Assembly: GCF_042432825.1 (NCBI RefSeq)
Contig: NZ_JBHLWN010000107.1
Location: forward strand, 1-64,000
From: Gordoniibacillus chartarius
Lineage (GTDB): Bacteria > Bacillota > Bacilli > Paenibacillales > NBRC-103111
DNA: 64,000 nucleotides
Direction: 5' to 3'
Part shown: piece by piece, positions 50,485 through 60,120 of the stretch
Layout of the letters: each line of letters opens with the position of its first letter
Numbering within the stretch: the first letter of the stretch is position 1
The notes under the pieces: generated by a model
Database searches by the model: none
The model's input: only the letters and a program-made list of their open reading frames with translations
What the model was told of the DNA's origin: nothing
Translations under genes and position numbers: made by a program

Positions 50485-52314
50485 TTAGGAAGCGAACTGG
50501 CTTTTATACAAATCGGCATAGAAGCCGTTCTGACGCAGCAGCTCCTGGTGCGACCCCATCTCGATAATATCTCCCTGATTCATCACGAGGATGACATCCG
50601 CGTCTTGAATGGTCGAAAGACGGTGCGCAATCACAAAGCAGGTGTGGCCCTTCATCAAGCTGCCCATAGCCCTCTGAATTTGCATCTCCGTCCGCGTGTC
50701 CACGCTGCTCGTCGCTTCGTCCAGTATCAATATTTTCGGCTCGGAGATAATGGCGCGGGCGATCGTAATGAGCTGCCGCTGACCCTGGGAAATATTCGTG
50801 GCATCCTCGGTGAGCAAGGTGTCATAACCATCGGGCAGCGTCCGGATAAAATCATCCGCATGAGCCTGCCGCGCCGCCTCCACAATGTCCGCTTCCGTCG
50901 CGCCTTCGCGGCCGTAAGCGATATTGTCGCGAATCGTACCGTGGAACAGCCACGTATCCTGGAGCACCATCGCAAACATGCTGCGCACTTGCTCCCGGGA
51001 CAGGTCGCGCAGATCGACCCCATCGATCGAAATTCGCCCTTCGCCCACATCATAGAATCGCATCAATAAATTGATGATCGTCGATTTGCCCGCTCCCGTC
51101 GGACCGACAATCGCAACGGTCTGACCTTCCTTCACGGCAACCGACAGGCCGCGGATGACCGGCTCGTTCGGCTTATAGCCGAAGCGAACCCGTTCGAATT
51201 CGATGCTGCTGCCGAGCGCGTTCAGGTCAATCGGAGCCGCTTCCTGCCGCAGCTCTTCCGGCTCATCAAGCAGCACAAAGATGCGTTCCGCCGAAGCGAG
51301 CGCCGTCTGAAGCAGGGAAGAGACGGACGCCATTTGGCTCATCGGCCACGTCATTTGCTGCGAATATTGGATGAACGCTTGAACATCGCCAATCCGGATA
51401 TAACCCATCAGCACCATAATGCCGCCGGCAATGCTCACGAGCACAAATCCGAGGTTACCGACGAACTGGGTCAGCGGCATCATCACGCCGGAAATAAATT
51501 GCGCCTTCCAGCCCGCTTCGTACAGCCGCTCGTTCATCTTGTCGAACGCCTCGATCGACTTCCGCTCCTGTCCGAACGCCTTCACGACCTGATGCCCGGA
51601 GAACATCTCCTCGATGTGCCCGTTGACTGCCCCAAGCTCCTTCTGCTGATTGACAAAATGCTTCTGGGAATACTTCGCAACGCGCTTTACTACTAGTAAG
51701 CTAAGCGGAATCGTAATCAGCGTTACCAGCGTGAGCAGCGGACTGATCACGAGCATCATGACGATAATGCCAAGCACCGTGATCGTTGAAGTGATCAGCT
51801 GCGAGATCCCTTGCTGCATCGCATTGCTGATGTTATCCACGTCATTCACCGCGCGGCTTAACAAATCGCCGTGAGGATGCCTGTCAAAATACTGGATCGG
51901 CAGCCGCGACAGCTTATCCTGCACTTCGCTTCGCAGCTCCGCGACAGTCGATTGCGATACGCTGGTCATGATATATTGCTGAATGAACGAAAAAAGCGAC
52001 GATAAAAGGTACAGACCTCCCAAAATCAAGGTCAGTCGAAGGAGATAAGCGTAATGGATTCCCGTACGGTTCACAAAGCTCTCGAAAATGGAGGATGTCG
52101 CATCCCCAAGCAGCTTCGGGCTAATGACGTTAAACAGCGTCGACAACAATGCGGTAATCAATACTACGAGGAGAGCACCCTGGCGCGGCTTTAAATACCG
52201 GGTCAAGCGGCGCAGCGTCCCCTTGAAATCCTTCGGCTTCTCCGGAGGCATCATCGGTCCCCGGTGACCCGGCATGGGCGACGGATCCGCGGGCCGATCC
52301 CTGCGTATGCTCAT
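50485..52314 (-). CDS. ABC exporter half-transporter, consensus NBD
   Basis: The 609-aa protein combines six membrane helices (for example 'QGALLVVLITALLSTLFNV') with a nucleotide-binding domain: Walker A 'IVGPTGAGKSTIINLLMRF', signature 'NISQGQRQLITIARA', Walker B 'ILILDEATSSVD' with the catalytic Glu, and the H-loop 'CFVIAHRLST'. The signature Gly is replaced (SQGQ for SGGQ). With the protein encoded directly upstream (4-bp overlap) it forms a heterodimeric exporter, probably for drugs or peptides. MarR control is likely. Confidence 0.94.
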   Translation of the reverse strand: MSIRRDRPADPSPMPGHRGPMMPPEKPKDFKGTLRRLTRYLKPRQGALLVVLITALLSTLFNVISPKLLGDATSSIFESFVNRTGIHYAYLLRLTLILGGLYLLSSLFSFIQQYIMTSVSQSTVAELRSEVQDKLSRLPIQYFDRHPHGDLLSRAVNDVDNISNAMQQGISQLITSTITVLGIIVMMLVISPLLTLVTLITIPLSLLVVKRVAKYSQKHFVNQQKELGAVNGHIEEMFSGHQVVKAFGQERKSIEAFDKMNERLYEAGWKAQFISGVMMPLTQFVGNLGFVLVSIAGGIMVLMGYIRIGDVQAFIQYSQQMTWPMSQMASVSSLLQTALASAERIFVLLDEPEELRQEAAPIDLNALGSSIEFERVRFGYKPNEPVIRGLSVAVKEGQTVAIVGPTGAGKSTIINLLMRFYDVGEGRISIDGVDLRDLSREQVRSMFAMVLQDTWLFHGTIRDNIAYGREGATEADIVEAARQAHADDFIRTLPDGYDTLLTEDATNISQGQRQLITIARAIISEPKILILDEATSSVDTRTEMQIQRAMGSLMKGHTCFVIAHRLSTIQDADVILVMNQGDIIEMGSHQELLRQNGFYADLYKSQFAS

Positions 52315-54050
52315 GCAATCTCCTCCCCCTCCGGCGACAGCTGGGACGCCACAATCTCTTGATAAATTTCATTGCTCTGCAGCAGCTCCGCATGCGTGCC
52401 GATCCCGGCCATTCGCCCTTCGTTCAGCACAATAATTTGATCCGCCTCGACGACCGTACTGATCCGCTGCGCCACGATGATCACGGCCGCGCTGCCGGCT
52501 TCCCGCTTCAATGCCTTCCGGAGTCGCGCATCCGTTGCATAATCCAGCGCCGAGAAGCTGTCGTCAAAAATGTAAATATCAGGCTTGCGGACGAGCGCCC
52601 GCGCAATCGACAGCCGCTGCTTCTGGCCGCCGGATAGATTGGCTCCGGATTGCTCGATTTTGGCATGGAGCCCGCCTTCTTTTTCCTGCACAAAGTTCAG
52701 AGCTTGAGCCGTCTCCAGCGCCGCCAATAACGCCGCATCGTCCGCATGCTCGCTGCCGAACCGGAGATTTTCCGCAACCGTGCCGCTAAAGAGAACCGCT
52801 TTCTGGGGAACGTAGCCGATCGAAGAGCGCAGCTCCTCCTGTGTTTGCAGCCGAACGTCAACGCCATTCACGAGCACTTCCCCGTCTTCCGCTTCATAAA
52901 ATCGCGGGATGAGCTGGACGAGCGACGTTTTGCCTGCGCCGGTACTGCCGATGATCGCCGTCGTCTGTCCCGGCACCGCGCGGAAGGAGATGCCTTCAAG
53001 CGCCGGCTTCTCCGCACCGGCATAACGGAACGTCACATTGCGGAATTCGACATGCCCGCGCTGCAGGTTTGCTTGTGCGGACGAACCCGGCTTGGGATCG
53101 ACAATCAGCGGAAGCTGCTCCAGCACCTCATTAATCCGGCGGGCGGATACTTGCGCGCGCGGCACCATCACCAGCATCATCGAAAGCATAATCAAGGAAA
53201 ACAGAATCATCGACGCATACTGGAGGAATGCCATCAAATTGCCCACCTGCATCAGGCCGGCATCAATCCGTGTCGCGCCGATCCATATGATAGCGATTTG
53301 CGTAAAGTTCATGATGATCATCATTACCGGGAACATCAACGCCATCGATTGTCCGACGCGGATGCCGGTGTCCCGGAACGATTCATTCGCTTCCTGAAAC
53401 CGCTGCTTCTCATAAGCCACCCGATTGAAGGCTCTAACGACCCGCACGCCGATAAGTCCTTCGCGAAGCAGAAGATTCAGCTTGTCAGTTCGCCGCTGAA
53501 GCTCGCCGAAGAGCGGAATCGATTTGCGCGTGATTGCATAAATGGTACCCGCCAGCAGAGGCAGCGCGATTAGAAAGATAAGCGACATGAAAGCGTCCCG
53601 GGACACCGCCATCATGATTCCGCCGATCAGCATGAGCGGCGCTCTCGTCATCATCCGCATCATCATCGTCAGGACGTCCTGAACTTGCTTGATGTCGTTG
53701 GTCGTTCTCGTAATCAGAGAGGAAGGCCCGATTCGTTCGAACTCCTGCAGCGAGAAGCTCTCCACGTGGACGAACAGCTTCCGGCGCAAATCACGGCCGA
53801 ATCCCATTGAGGCTCTCGAGGAGAAGAACATGACACTGATCGTAAGCAGGATGGAAGCGATCGAGCACGCGATCATCAGCCCCCCTGTCTTCAAAATATA
53901 AGGAATGTCCCGATTCACAATCCCGATATCGATGACGTTGGCCATTAGGGTCGGCAAATTCAGCTCCAGCAAAATCGCGGCCATCGTCAACACGACGACG
54001 AGAATGACGTACAAGCGGTATGGCTTTAAATTCTTCATTAAGGAGATCAT
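52311..54050 (-). CDS. ABC exporter half-transporter, degenerate NBD
   Basis: The 579-aa partner has six helices ('LYVILVVVLTMAAILLELNL' onward) and an NBD with Walker A 'IIGSTGAGKTSLVQLIPRF', a full signature 'NLSGGQKQRLSIARA' and Walker B 'IYIFDDSFSALD', in which the catalytic Glu is an Asp. That change and the altered signature in the other half are the usual complementary asymmetry of heterodimeric exporters (TM287/288, BmrCD). It follows the MarR gene by 6 bp, so the three genes form one operon. Confidence 0.94.
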   Translation of the reverse strand: MISLMKNLKPYRLYVILVVVLTMAAILLELNLPTLMANVIDIGIVNRDIPYILKTGGLMIACSIASILLTISVMFFSSRASMGFGRDLRRKLFVHVESFSLQEFERIGPSSLITRTTNDIKQVQDVLTMMMRMMTRAPLMLIGGIMMAVSRDAFMSLIFLIALPLLAGTIYAITRKSIPLFGELQRRTDKLNLLLREGLIGVRVVRAFNRVAYEKQRFQEANESFRDTGIRVGQSMALMFPVMMIIMNFTQIAIIWIGATRIDAGLMQVGNLMAFLQYASMILFSLIMLSMMLVMVPRAQVSARRINEVLEQLPLIVDPKPGSSAQANLQRGHVEFRNVTFRYAGAEKPALEGISFRAVPGQTTAIIGSTGAGKTSLVQLIPRFYEAEDGEVLVNGVDVRLQTQEELRSSIGYVPQKAVLFSGTVAENLRFGSEHADDAALLAALETAQALNFVQEKEGGLHAKIEQSGANLSGGQKQRLSIARALVRKPDIYIFDDSFSALDYATDARLRKALKREAGSAAVIIVAQRISTVVEADQIIVLNEGRMAGIGTHAELLQSNEIYQEIVASQLSPEGEEIA

Positions 54051-54056
54051 TGCGGC

Positions 54057-54557
54057 TTAGTCCTCCTCTATCCGGTCTGTCTGCTCTGATGAATCGCTGT
54101 TCTCTTTCGCCGTTCTTCCGAACATACCGTTCTTCTGTTCCATGATATCGAAGGCCTTATTCAGCAGCTGCGTTAGCGTCCTGGCTTCATCCTCCCCCAG
54201 CTCCTCTACAAGATCGGTGAAACGCCTGTAAAATATACGCTTCAATTCTTTCGCTTCATCTAATCCTGACGGGGTGGGCACAATTCGCACAATTCGTCCG
54301 TCCTGCGGATCCTGCCTGCGGATAACCAAGCCGCGCGCCTCCAGCTGGTTCACCAGCTGGGTTACGAACGGCGAAGTTACCCGCATCAGCTTCCCAAGCT
54401 CCGATACTTTCAAACCGTTGTCGCCGTGATCGCTGAGCATCAGCAGGATCCGCGCTTCAGTGCGCCGGCAGTCATTGTTCGTAGCTGCCTCCCTGTTCCG
54501 AAATCGATGGAAAGCCAGCATGAGCCCTTTCGCCGTATCATTGACCTCCCGTGACAT
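54057..54557 (-). CDS. MarR family regulator of the ABC exporter operon
   Basis: The 166-aa protein has a MarR winged helix: 'RTEARILLMLSDHGDNGLKV', 'SELGKLMRVTSPFVTQLVNQ' as recognition region and 'RRQDPQDGRIVRIVPTPSG' as wing. The C-terminal ~35 residues are charged. It is the first gene of the operon with the two exporter halves and probably represses it until a toxic ligand binds. A 25-bp palindrome just upstream is the likely operator. Confidence 0.92.
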   Translation of the reverse strand: MSREVNDTAKGLMLAFHRFRNREAATNNDCRRTEARILLMLSDHGDNGLKVSELGKLMRVTSPFVTQLVNQLEARGLVIRRQDPQDGRIVRIVPTPSGLDEAKELKRIFYRRFTDLVEELGEDEARTLTQLLNKAFDIMEQKNGMFGRTAKENSDSSEQTDRIEED

Positions 54558-54590
54558 TGGATGTACAACTCCTCTTATGCAGCTTCACTA

Positions 54591-54615
54591 TTAGATAAGT
54601 AAGTAACTTAACTAA
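54591..54615. promoter_or_regulatory. Probable MarR operator
   Basis: TTAG-n-TAAGT and ACTTA-n-CTAA are the arms of a 25-bp palindrome centred on 54603, 34 bp upstream of the marR-type start codon. The rest of 54616-54874 has a short minus-strand stretch that looks like a gene remnant (ending at 54642) and the cupin promoter. Confidence 0.65.
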
Positions 54616-54874
54616 ATCATATTGGAAAATGCAGGCAATTGTCAAGCGATATCTTCATGCAGCTGGACCGGAGCGCCGGTGATGCCGGAAGGATTGTTGC
54701 GGCCTTGATCGCCGCTTACAAACTCCAACAATGAACTATCACAGCAAAAACTGATCTATTGTGCTAAAACTATTACCCGAGTCCTTCGCAGCGTTCATTT
54801 GTGTATTTGCATGCTGTGCTATATAATGCTATTGAATTTCTCATACCATTCAACTAAAGGAAACTGATCTTATC

Positions 54875-55402
54875 ATGCAAATGAACGATGCCCAGTATTG
54901 GATCACAAAGCTCGATCTTGCAGCTCACCCCGAAGGCGGATACTACAAAAGAACTTATCAATCGGAAGAATCGATCACGGATCAACAATTGTCCGTCCGG
55001 TTTAACGGCGAGCGGCTGCTTTACACCAGCATTTACTTCCTCCTGCAATCCCATGACGTATCCCATTTTCATCGCCTCAAATCGGATGAGCTCTGGTACT
55101 TCCATGCCGGCAGTCCGTTAACCATTCATGTCATTCTTGAAGACGGCACCTACAAGGAAGTCAAGCTGGGCCTTCATTTGGACAACGGCGAAACACCTCA
55201 GTATTTGGTTCCCAAAAATTCCATTTTCGGTTCCTCCGTTATGGAAAAGGACACATTTTCACTAGTAGGCTGTATGGTTGCACCGGGATTTGATTTTCAG
55301 GATTTTGAATTATTCACACAGGATGATTTGCTTGCCAAGTATCCCGAGCATCATGCCGTTATTCAAAAATTAGCCTACGATAAGCTTCCTGTATTCGTTT
55401 AA
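54875..55402 (+). CDS. DUF985 cupin protein
   Basis: The 175-aa cupin contains the family marks 'LAAHPEGGYYKRTYQSEES', 'TSIYFLLQSHDVSHFHRLKS', 'DELWYFHAGSPLTIHVI' and 'GCMVAPGFDFQDFELFT'. His residues in the two cupin motifs could bind metal. Members have been described as epimerase-like or of unknown function, and the substrate is not known here. It is a lone plus-strand gene; GGAAAC is found upstream but spacing is long, and an ATG two codons later is possible. Confidence 0.88.
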   Translation: MQMNDAQYWITKLDLAAHPEGGYYKRTYQSEESITDQQLSVRFNGERLLYTSIYFLLQSHDVSHFHRLKSDELWYFHAGSPLTIHVILEDGTYKEVKLGLHLDNGETPQYLVPKNSIFGSSVMEKDTFSLVGCMVAPGFDFQDFELFTQDDLLAKYPEHHAVIQKLAYDKLPVFV

Positions 55403-55479
55403 TTGGATAAGAAGCACCGGCTATCGCCGTCTTCCGACGCGCGTGTTTTCCCGCAATATTTAAGCCAGCTTATGTGCTC

Positions 55480-55731
55480 AGCGATGGACTCGTCTTTTTT
55501 TAGAGGGCTCTTGGCGTGGCTGACGCGGTTCGTTTACGGATCTGGAGGGCTTTATTTTACCGCTATCGCACTTTTCATTCAAAATAGAGGACTTTGGCGG
55601 CGCTATCGAATGTCAATTCATCAAATTGGGCTTGATTTTTCTCGATTGCTGGAAAATAACGCCACCAAAATCCGCTAAACTTGTAAGATATCATGTCTCG
55701 ATTCAAATAACGGTTTCGGGAACCGTTAGCG
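55480..55731. repeat. Dispersed non-coding repeat, copy A
   Basis: About 250 bp that match 60121-60371 with constant offset 4640 over the last 200 bp, roughly 24 mismatches in 190 positions by eye. Both copies end with AACGGTT and AACCGTT arms around a 5-nt loop that differs (TCGGG here). No conserved open frame is seen. This fills most of 55403-55783. Confidence 0.85.
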
Positions 55732-55783
55732 GTTTATCTACGGATAAGCTGCTTCAATAATTTCCTGACTAATCATAAAAAAG

Positions 55784-55809
55784 AAAAAACCGCCATATGG
55801 CGGTTTTTC
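55784..55809. terminator. Bidirectional terminator
   Basis: The perfect palindrome AAACCGCCATATGGCGGTTT is flanked by A and T runs, so it serves the minus-strand 68-aa gene and any plus-strand transcript from the cupin gene. Confidence 0.85.
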
Positions 55810-55821
55810 TTATTCATTACC

Positions 55822-56028
55822 TTAATCCGCTTTGTTTTGAGCGTTGTTGTCTTCATCGCCCATGACTTGATTCACCAGGTTTTGCGTGGCGTCCTTCGAA
55901 GTTTCCGCGACGTTCTCTACGGCATTTTGGACGTAGTTAAGTGCGGATTGATATCCGTTTTTGAACATGTTCGTTTTGTTTTCGACTGCGTTGTTCTGAT
56001 ATTCGTGCTTTTCGTTCTGATCCGCCAT
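55822..56028 (-). CDS. Small hydrophilic 68-aa protein
   Basis: This Asn/Gln/Glu-rich protein ('MADQNEKHEYQNNAVENKTN' onward) has one amphipathic helix ('ALNYVQNAVENVAETSKDAT') of the type found in stress or spore-associated proteins. AGGAGGAG is upstream of the ATG and a perfect terminator follows, so it is very probably expressed. No family could be named. It is monocistronic. Confidence 0.7.
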   Translation of the reverse strand: MADQNEKHEYQNNAVENKTNMFKNGYQSALNYVQNAVENVAETSKDATQNLVNQVMGDEDNNAQNKAD

Positions 56029-56157
56029 CTCAGTGTGCTCCTCCTTTTGCTTGAATCATCAATAAGATGCGAGTAAGGAAGGAAAAATATGCATTCACTT
56101 TTGATCCCAATATCCATGTTGGGGTGCACCATGATTGGGCCCGATCAGCCTGCAAGA

Positions 56158-57855
56158 CTACGATGCCATAACCGTAATCCCCTTGGGAACCTGAATATCC
56201 GAATGGATGGTGCCATCCGCTTGCTTCGTATGTTTGACTTTAACGATTCCATGTGGTGTCGGGAAGGTGCCTTCCGCCCACTCCAAGTCGCCCAGCTGCG
56301 GTGTCACGCGTATCGTCCGGCATCCGGGCTCCACCGGGCGAATGCCTAGTACGTATTCGGACAGCCAGGCCGTTGGACCGGACGCCCAGCCGTGGCATAG
56401 GCTATGCCGATAACCTTCGTAACAATAACCTCCATAAGTGCCGTGTACATCGATCTTACCTTCCGTTGTCAGCTCGTCGATACGCGCTGCATCTTTCAGC
56501 CACTCGATATCGAAATCCTCCCAGAACGTAGTCGCTCCAAGAGTCAGCATGCCGCCCCAATAAGCCCGGATACTATCCAGACTGCCGCGTATATCCCCCG
56601 CCTCGCCGCGCGCTTTCAGAATATAGTAGCCGTAGAAGGTAGAATAGCCTTTCGGTGAATCCGGCGCAATGACCTCTTCGTTCGCCTGCTTCGGATCGAG
56701 CTGACCGACTAAAGCCAGCAGCGAGGCAGCCTGCTTGCTATGATTATGATCGGGAATAACCTTGCGGAGACTTCCCTCGGTTCGCCGGCACAGCTGTTCC
56801 GCATCGTGGTCTCCCATCACCGTGCACAGTCTGGCACCGGCCTCCATGCACCAGATGAACAGCGCATGCACACCGGCCTTGACCCCTTGCAGATTCGTGG
56901 AAGACGGCCAATCCAGGAACGGATTCGGAATGTCCACGGTGCCGTCCTCTCGAACGCAAGCTGCGAGCTGGCGGAGAAGCTCTGTCATATAAGGCTGCTG
57001 CTCCAGCAAATAGTTCAGGTCCCCGTTATACATATACCAATCGTGATGGATCAGAACCCACCAGATCGAATAGGTTGGAAAGGTCGTCATCCAGCCCGGC
57101 AACGGGCTCTCGTCCCGGATAAAATCCAAACTCCTCGGCACCACGTCATGATAACCGAATACAGCCTGAAGCGTCGACGTTTCCGGATGCATATCGCCCG
57201 TCCACACCAGCCGGTCCCGCTTAATCCCATCCCACAAATAATCCTGCATATTCAAGTGTACCGTGTAAGCCCCCGTGTCCCAAATCCGATTGAGCAAATC
57301 GTCGCTGCAGCGGAAGCTTCCTTTGTATTCTACTTCATGCATGACAGCAACAGCGCGGACGCTTAAGAGCTGTACGAAATGCCCTTCATCCAAAAAATCG
57401 ATCCGGACAAAGCGAAAGCCCGTATTTCCGATATGCTCGGCCCCCATATAGCTAACTTCAAACACGCCGTCTCGCACCGCATGATTGTTTGTCGCATTCG
57501 TAGTCCCGCCAAGTTCGCTCATCGCTTCCATGGCCGATTCTCCGAACCGAATGCGCAGCTTTGCCGTTCTGCGATCCTTGCTGCTGCCTCCGGCGATGCA
57601 AATTTGCACCCCGCCATGCAGCTCCGTGCCAAAATCAAACAATACGCCTGGCGCGCTCCCTTCGTTGCGTAAGACGCACACCTGTTCCATCGGCAGGCTT
57701 AATACGGATTGACCGTCCCGTCCGGCAAGGAGCAGCTCCGGACGTTCAAGTTTCGCTCCCACATCTTCCGATTGCCAGACAATCCGCACCGGATCGACGT
57801 AGTATTGGGTCCTCGGTTCTTTATGCAGGTTAAGGCTTTTCCACGAAGGAATCAT
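56158..57855 (-). CDS. GH78-like alpha-L-rhamnosidase
   Basis: The 565-aa protein has an N-terminal beta region ('LFDFGTELHGGVQICIAGG', 'FRFVRIDFLDEGHFVQLLSV') and an (alpha/alpha)6 catalytic domain with 'YLWDGIKRDRLVWTGDMHPE', the segment where GH78 enzymes hold their general acid and substrate-binding residues, and 'LCHGWASGPTAWLSEYVLGI'. It is shorter than many GH78 enzymes (lacking extra beta domains) and has no signal peptide, so it is probably intracellular. The start at 57855 is preferred because GGGAG is 7 nt upstream. Rhamnosidase is likely; a related six-hairpin activity is possible. Confidence 0.85.
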   Translation of the reverse strand: MIPSWKSLNLHKEPRTQYYVDPVRIVWQSEDVGAKLERPELLLAGRDGQSVLSLPMEQVCVLRNEGSAPGVLFDFGTELHGGVQICIAGGSSKDRRTAKLRIRFGESAMEAMSELGGTTNATNNHAVRDGVFEVSYMGAEHIGNTGFRFVRIDFLDEGHFVQLLSVRAVAVMHEVEYKGSFRCSDDLLNRIWDTGAYTVHLNMQDYLWDGIKRDRLVWTGDMHPETSTLQAVFGYHDVVPRSLDFIRDESPLPGWMTTFPTYSIWWVLIHHDWYMYNGDLNYLLEQQPYMTELLRQLAACVREDGTVDIPNPFLDWPSSTNLQGVKAGVHALFIWCMEAGARLCTVMGDHDAEQLCRRTEGSLRKVIPDHNHSKQAASLLALVGQLDPKQANEEVIAPDSPKGYSTFYGYYILKARGEAGDIRGSLDSIRAYWGGMLTLGATTFWEDFDIEWLKDAARIDELTTEGKIDVHGTYGGYCYEGYRHSLCHGWASGPTAWLSEYVLGIRPVEPGCRTIRVTPQLGDLEWAEGTFPTPHGIVKVKHTKQADGTIHSDIQVPKGITVMAS

Positions 57856-58091
57856 GGCTGCACTCCCGTTTCTAAATGACATTCCTTTCTTTAATATTGA
57901 TTTTACCGTCAGTGCTTGGCAGGGACAATCATAAAGTTGTGATCAGGAATATAACAAAATTGATCATCGATTTCAAAATGACGTCGTCCCAACTCCTTCG
58001 GCTGATGCGAAACTCATGACAGAAGACTTCCGATGAATAGGGGATGGCAGGTTTCGATCCGAAAATCCAAACCTGCCGGAACGAACGAAAC

Positions 58092-59576
58092 TTATTCGGG
58101 GATGTACGGCAGCTCGAGCATCGTCGGAATATTAATGACATGCGTTTCCGTGTACGTGAGCATGCCTTCAACACCGTACTCCCGGCCGACCCCGGATTGC
58201 TTGACTCCCCCGAAAGGAAAACGAACATCCAGCCCCTGGACTGCAGCGGTATTAATCATCGTCGTGCCGGCCTCGATCCGCCGGGCAATCCGCACGGCGT
58301 CTTCTTCCTTGCCCCATACCGAGCTGGTTAGACCGTATATGCTCTCGTTGTGCAGCGCAATAACCTGCTCTTCGTCGTCGAACGGTAAAATCGGAACGGT
58401 CGGGCCGAATTGCTCCTCCACGACAATCGGGTCATTGTAATCACAGCCCAAAACCAGTGTCGGCTGCATGAAATTCCCTTGATCATTAATATCCGGATCG
58501 ATGACTTTGCCGAGTTTGATAACCTCGGCGCCGCGGCTCTTGGCATCGTCGATCAGACTCTGCACATATTTGACTTGACCGGCGTTATTCACGGGCCCTA
58601 TCGTAACGTTCGGGTTAAACGGACTGCCTACGCGAATCCATTTGTTGGCGGCATCTATATATTTGGTTACGAATGCTTCATAAATGGAGCGATGCACATA
58701 AACACGTTTGGCGATCATGCAGATTTGACCTGCCGTGAGGAAATTGGAGATGACCAGACGTCGCATTGCACGCTCGTCATTCACATCGAAGCTCTTGAGA
58801 ATAATAGCCGCATCGTTGCCGCCTAATTCCAGCGTCATCTTTTTAATCGTTTCGGAAGCGGCCTTCATGATGCTTTTCGCAGTTTTGGTGCCGCCGGTGA
58901 ACGCAATTTTGGCTACCTTCGGATTGGATGTCAATTCAACCCCTACGTCGGCTTCGCCATGAACGAGGTTCAGAACACCCGGAGGAAACTCGGAGGAGAT
59001 GATCTCCACCACCTTGCTGACAGCAAGAGGAGCGAACGGGCTTGGCTTCAACACCATCGTATTCCCTGCCAGCAGAGCGGGTGCAATCTTTATGGTAGAC
59101 AGTGAGATCGGGTAATTCCACGGCGTAATCGCGGATACGACACCGATCGGGTCGTGCGTGATGATCGTTTTTCCCTTCTCATGCTCCTTCACTTCTTCCT
59201 GAAGCACTTCCTTCGCATTGTCGCAGGCGAATTCCATCCACATCAGGGACACGGCAAACTCACCTTCGGCGTCATACAGCGGTTTCCCGTGCTCCAGAGA
59301 GAGAAGTCGGGTTAGCTCGGGCATTGCGGCCTTCACTTTAGCAATAGCTCTGCGCATACGCTCGATTCTTTCCTCCACCGGTACCCACTTCCATGTACCA
59401 AAAGCATGATAGGCGGCTTCAATCGCTTCGATCGCTTCTTCTTTCGTGTTGACGGGCGCATAGCCTGCGACTTCTTTGAGATTCGCCGGGTTTTCACGGG
59501 TATACCGCTTTTCTGTCAGCACCTGTTTCCCACCAATGATGGAATGTACGACGATCGGCTCAGTTGCAACGGTCAT
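58092..59576 (-). CDS. NAD(P)-dependent aldehyde dehydrogenase
   Basis: The 494-aa enzyme has the ALDH signatures: cofactor segment 'SAITPWNYPISLSTIKIAPA', 'AFTGGTKTAKSIMKAASETI', the general-base Glu in 'MTLELGGNDAAII', and the catalytic Cys in 'LTAGQICMIAKRVYVH'. 'EQFGPTVPILPFDDEEQVI' and 'PFGGVKQSGVGREYG' complete the family. It oxidises an aldehyde to the acid in the cytosol; it resembles succinate-semialdehyde/medium-chain types, but the substrate is open. The start at 59576 has GGAGG 9 nt upstream; the frame is open up to 59666. Confidence 0.94.
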   Translation of the reverse strand: MTVATEPIVVHSIIGGKQVLTEKRYTRENPANLKEVAGYAPVNTKEEAIEAIEAAYHAFGTWKWVPVEERIERMRRAIAKVKAAMPELTRLLSLEHGKPLYDAEGEFAVSLMWMEFACDNAKEVLQEEVKEHEKGKTIITHDPIGVVSAITPWNYPISLSTIKIAPALLAGNTMVLKPSPFAPLAVSKVVEIISSEFPPGVLNLVHGEADVGVELTSNPKVAKIAFTGGTKTAKSIMKAASETIKKMTLELGGNDAAIILKSFDVNDERAMRRLVISNFLTAGQICMIAKRVYVHRSIYEAFVTKYIDAANKWIRVGSPFNPNVTIGPVNNAGQVKYVQSLIDDAKSRGAEVIKLGKVIDPDINDQGNFMQPTLVLGCDYNDPIVVEEQFGPTVPILPFDDEEQVIALHNESIYGLTSSVWGKEEDAVRIARRIEAGTTMINTAAVQGLDVRFPFGGVKQSGVGREYGVEGMLTYTETHVINIPTMLELPYIPE

Positions 59577-59607
59577 AGGGCATGTCCTCCATTCATATGT
59601 GCTAAGA

Positions 59608-60054
59608 CTATGGTTTGGTGGCAAAGGAAAACTTATGCAACCATCTCCAACATCCGGCGAATCCATGGGTATTAGTAACAGTTCTTATAAACGAGTGAAA
59701 CGTTAAAAAAGGCCAAGTGAGTACACTTGACCTTACTTCACCGAAGCCTGTAGTCACTTCTCTTGTCAACAGCCCCGTTCTCACTACACTTTCTCGAAGA
59801 TGTCGGCTGAAGCCGGCCAACATTTGTACAGAACTCGTGATTTGCTCCAGCAACCGCTTATTTGCATCATTCGCCTCAACCGCTTCAAGCGTCCGTCTTT
59901 CCGCATGCAGAAACAACTGTCGATTTAGCCTCGCAACCGTCACTGCAACAGCTGTAAGGAACACGACGAACAGGATACTGCCCGCTGCTGCGGAACTTGG
60001 ATCAGCAAGAATATCGTTCCATATCAAATCAGCAACTGGCTGAAACCTGTCCAC
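59608..60054 (-). pseudogene. Truncated methyl-accepting chemotaxis protein remnant
   Basis: The first ~110 codons look like a piece of a chemoreceptor: a membrane helix ('AAGSILFVVFLTAVAVTVAR'), then 'RTLEAVEANDANKRLLEQIT' and 'LTREVTTGFGEV', the beginning of a signalling coiled coil. The tip, the methylation helices and the rest of the ~300-residue signalling domain are missing. The frame runs straight into a terminator hairpin (59704-59734) and then reads meaningless residues. No clear ribosome site is seen. It is best read as a gene remnant; a short expressed membrane protein is less likely. Confidence 0.65.
59704..59734 (-). terminator. Terminator inside the chemoreceptor remnant
   Basis: AAGGcCAAGTG and CACTTGaCCTT pair around AGTA and are followed on the minus strand by TTTTTT. 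It marks where the remnant's transcript should stop. Confidence 0.8.
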
Positions 60055-60120
60055 AGGAAGAATCTACTTTCATTGCGACGCACATAAGTCCGAAACCTAT
60101 CAAATGTACTAGAGCATTCA

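Noticed and set aside
54642..54735. Short minus-strand stretch reading 'FVSGDQGRNNPSGITGAP'
   Set aside because: Looks like a possible C-terminal gene remnant, but it is under 35 codons, has a stop upstream and no family I can name; not listed as a gene.
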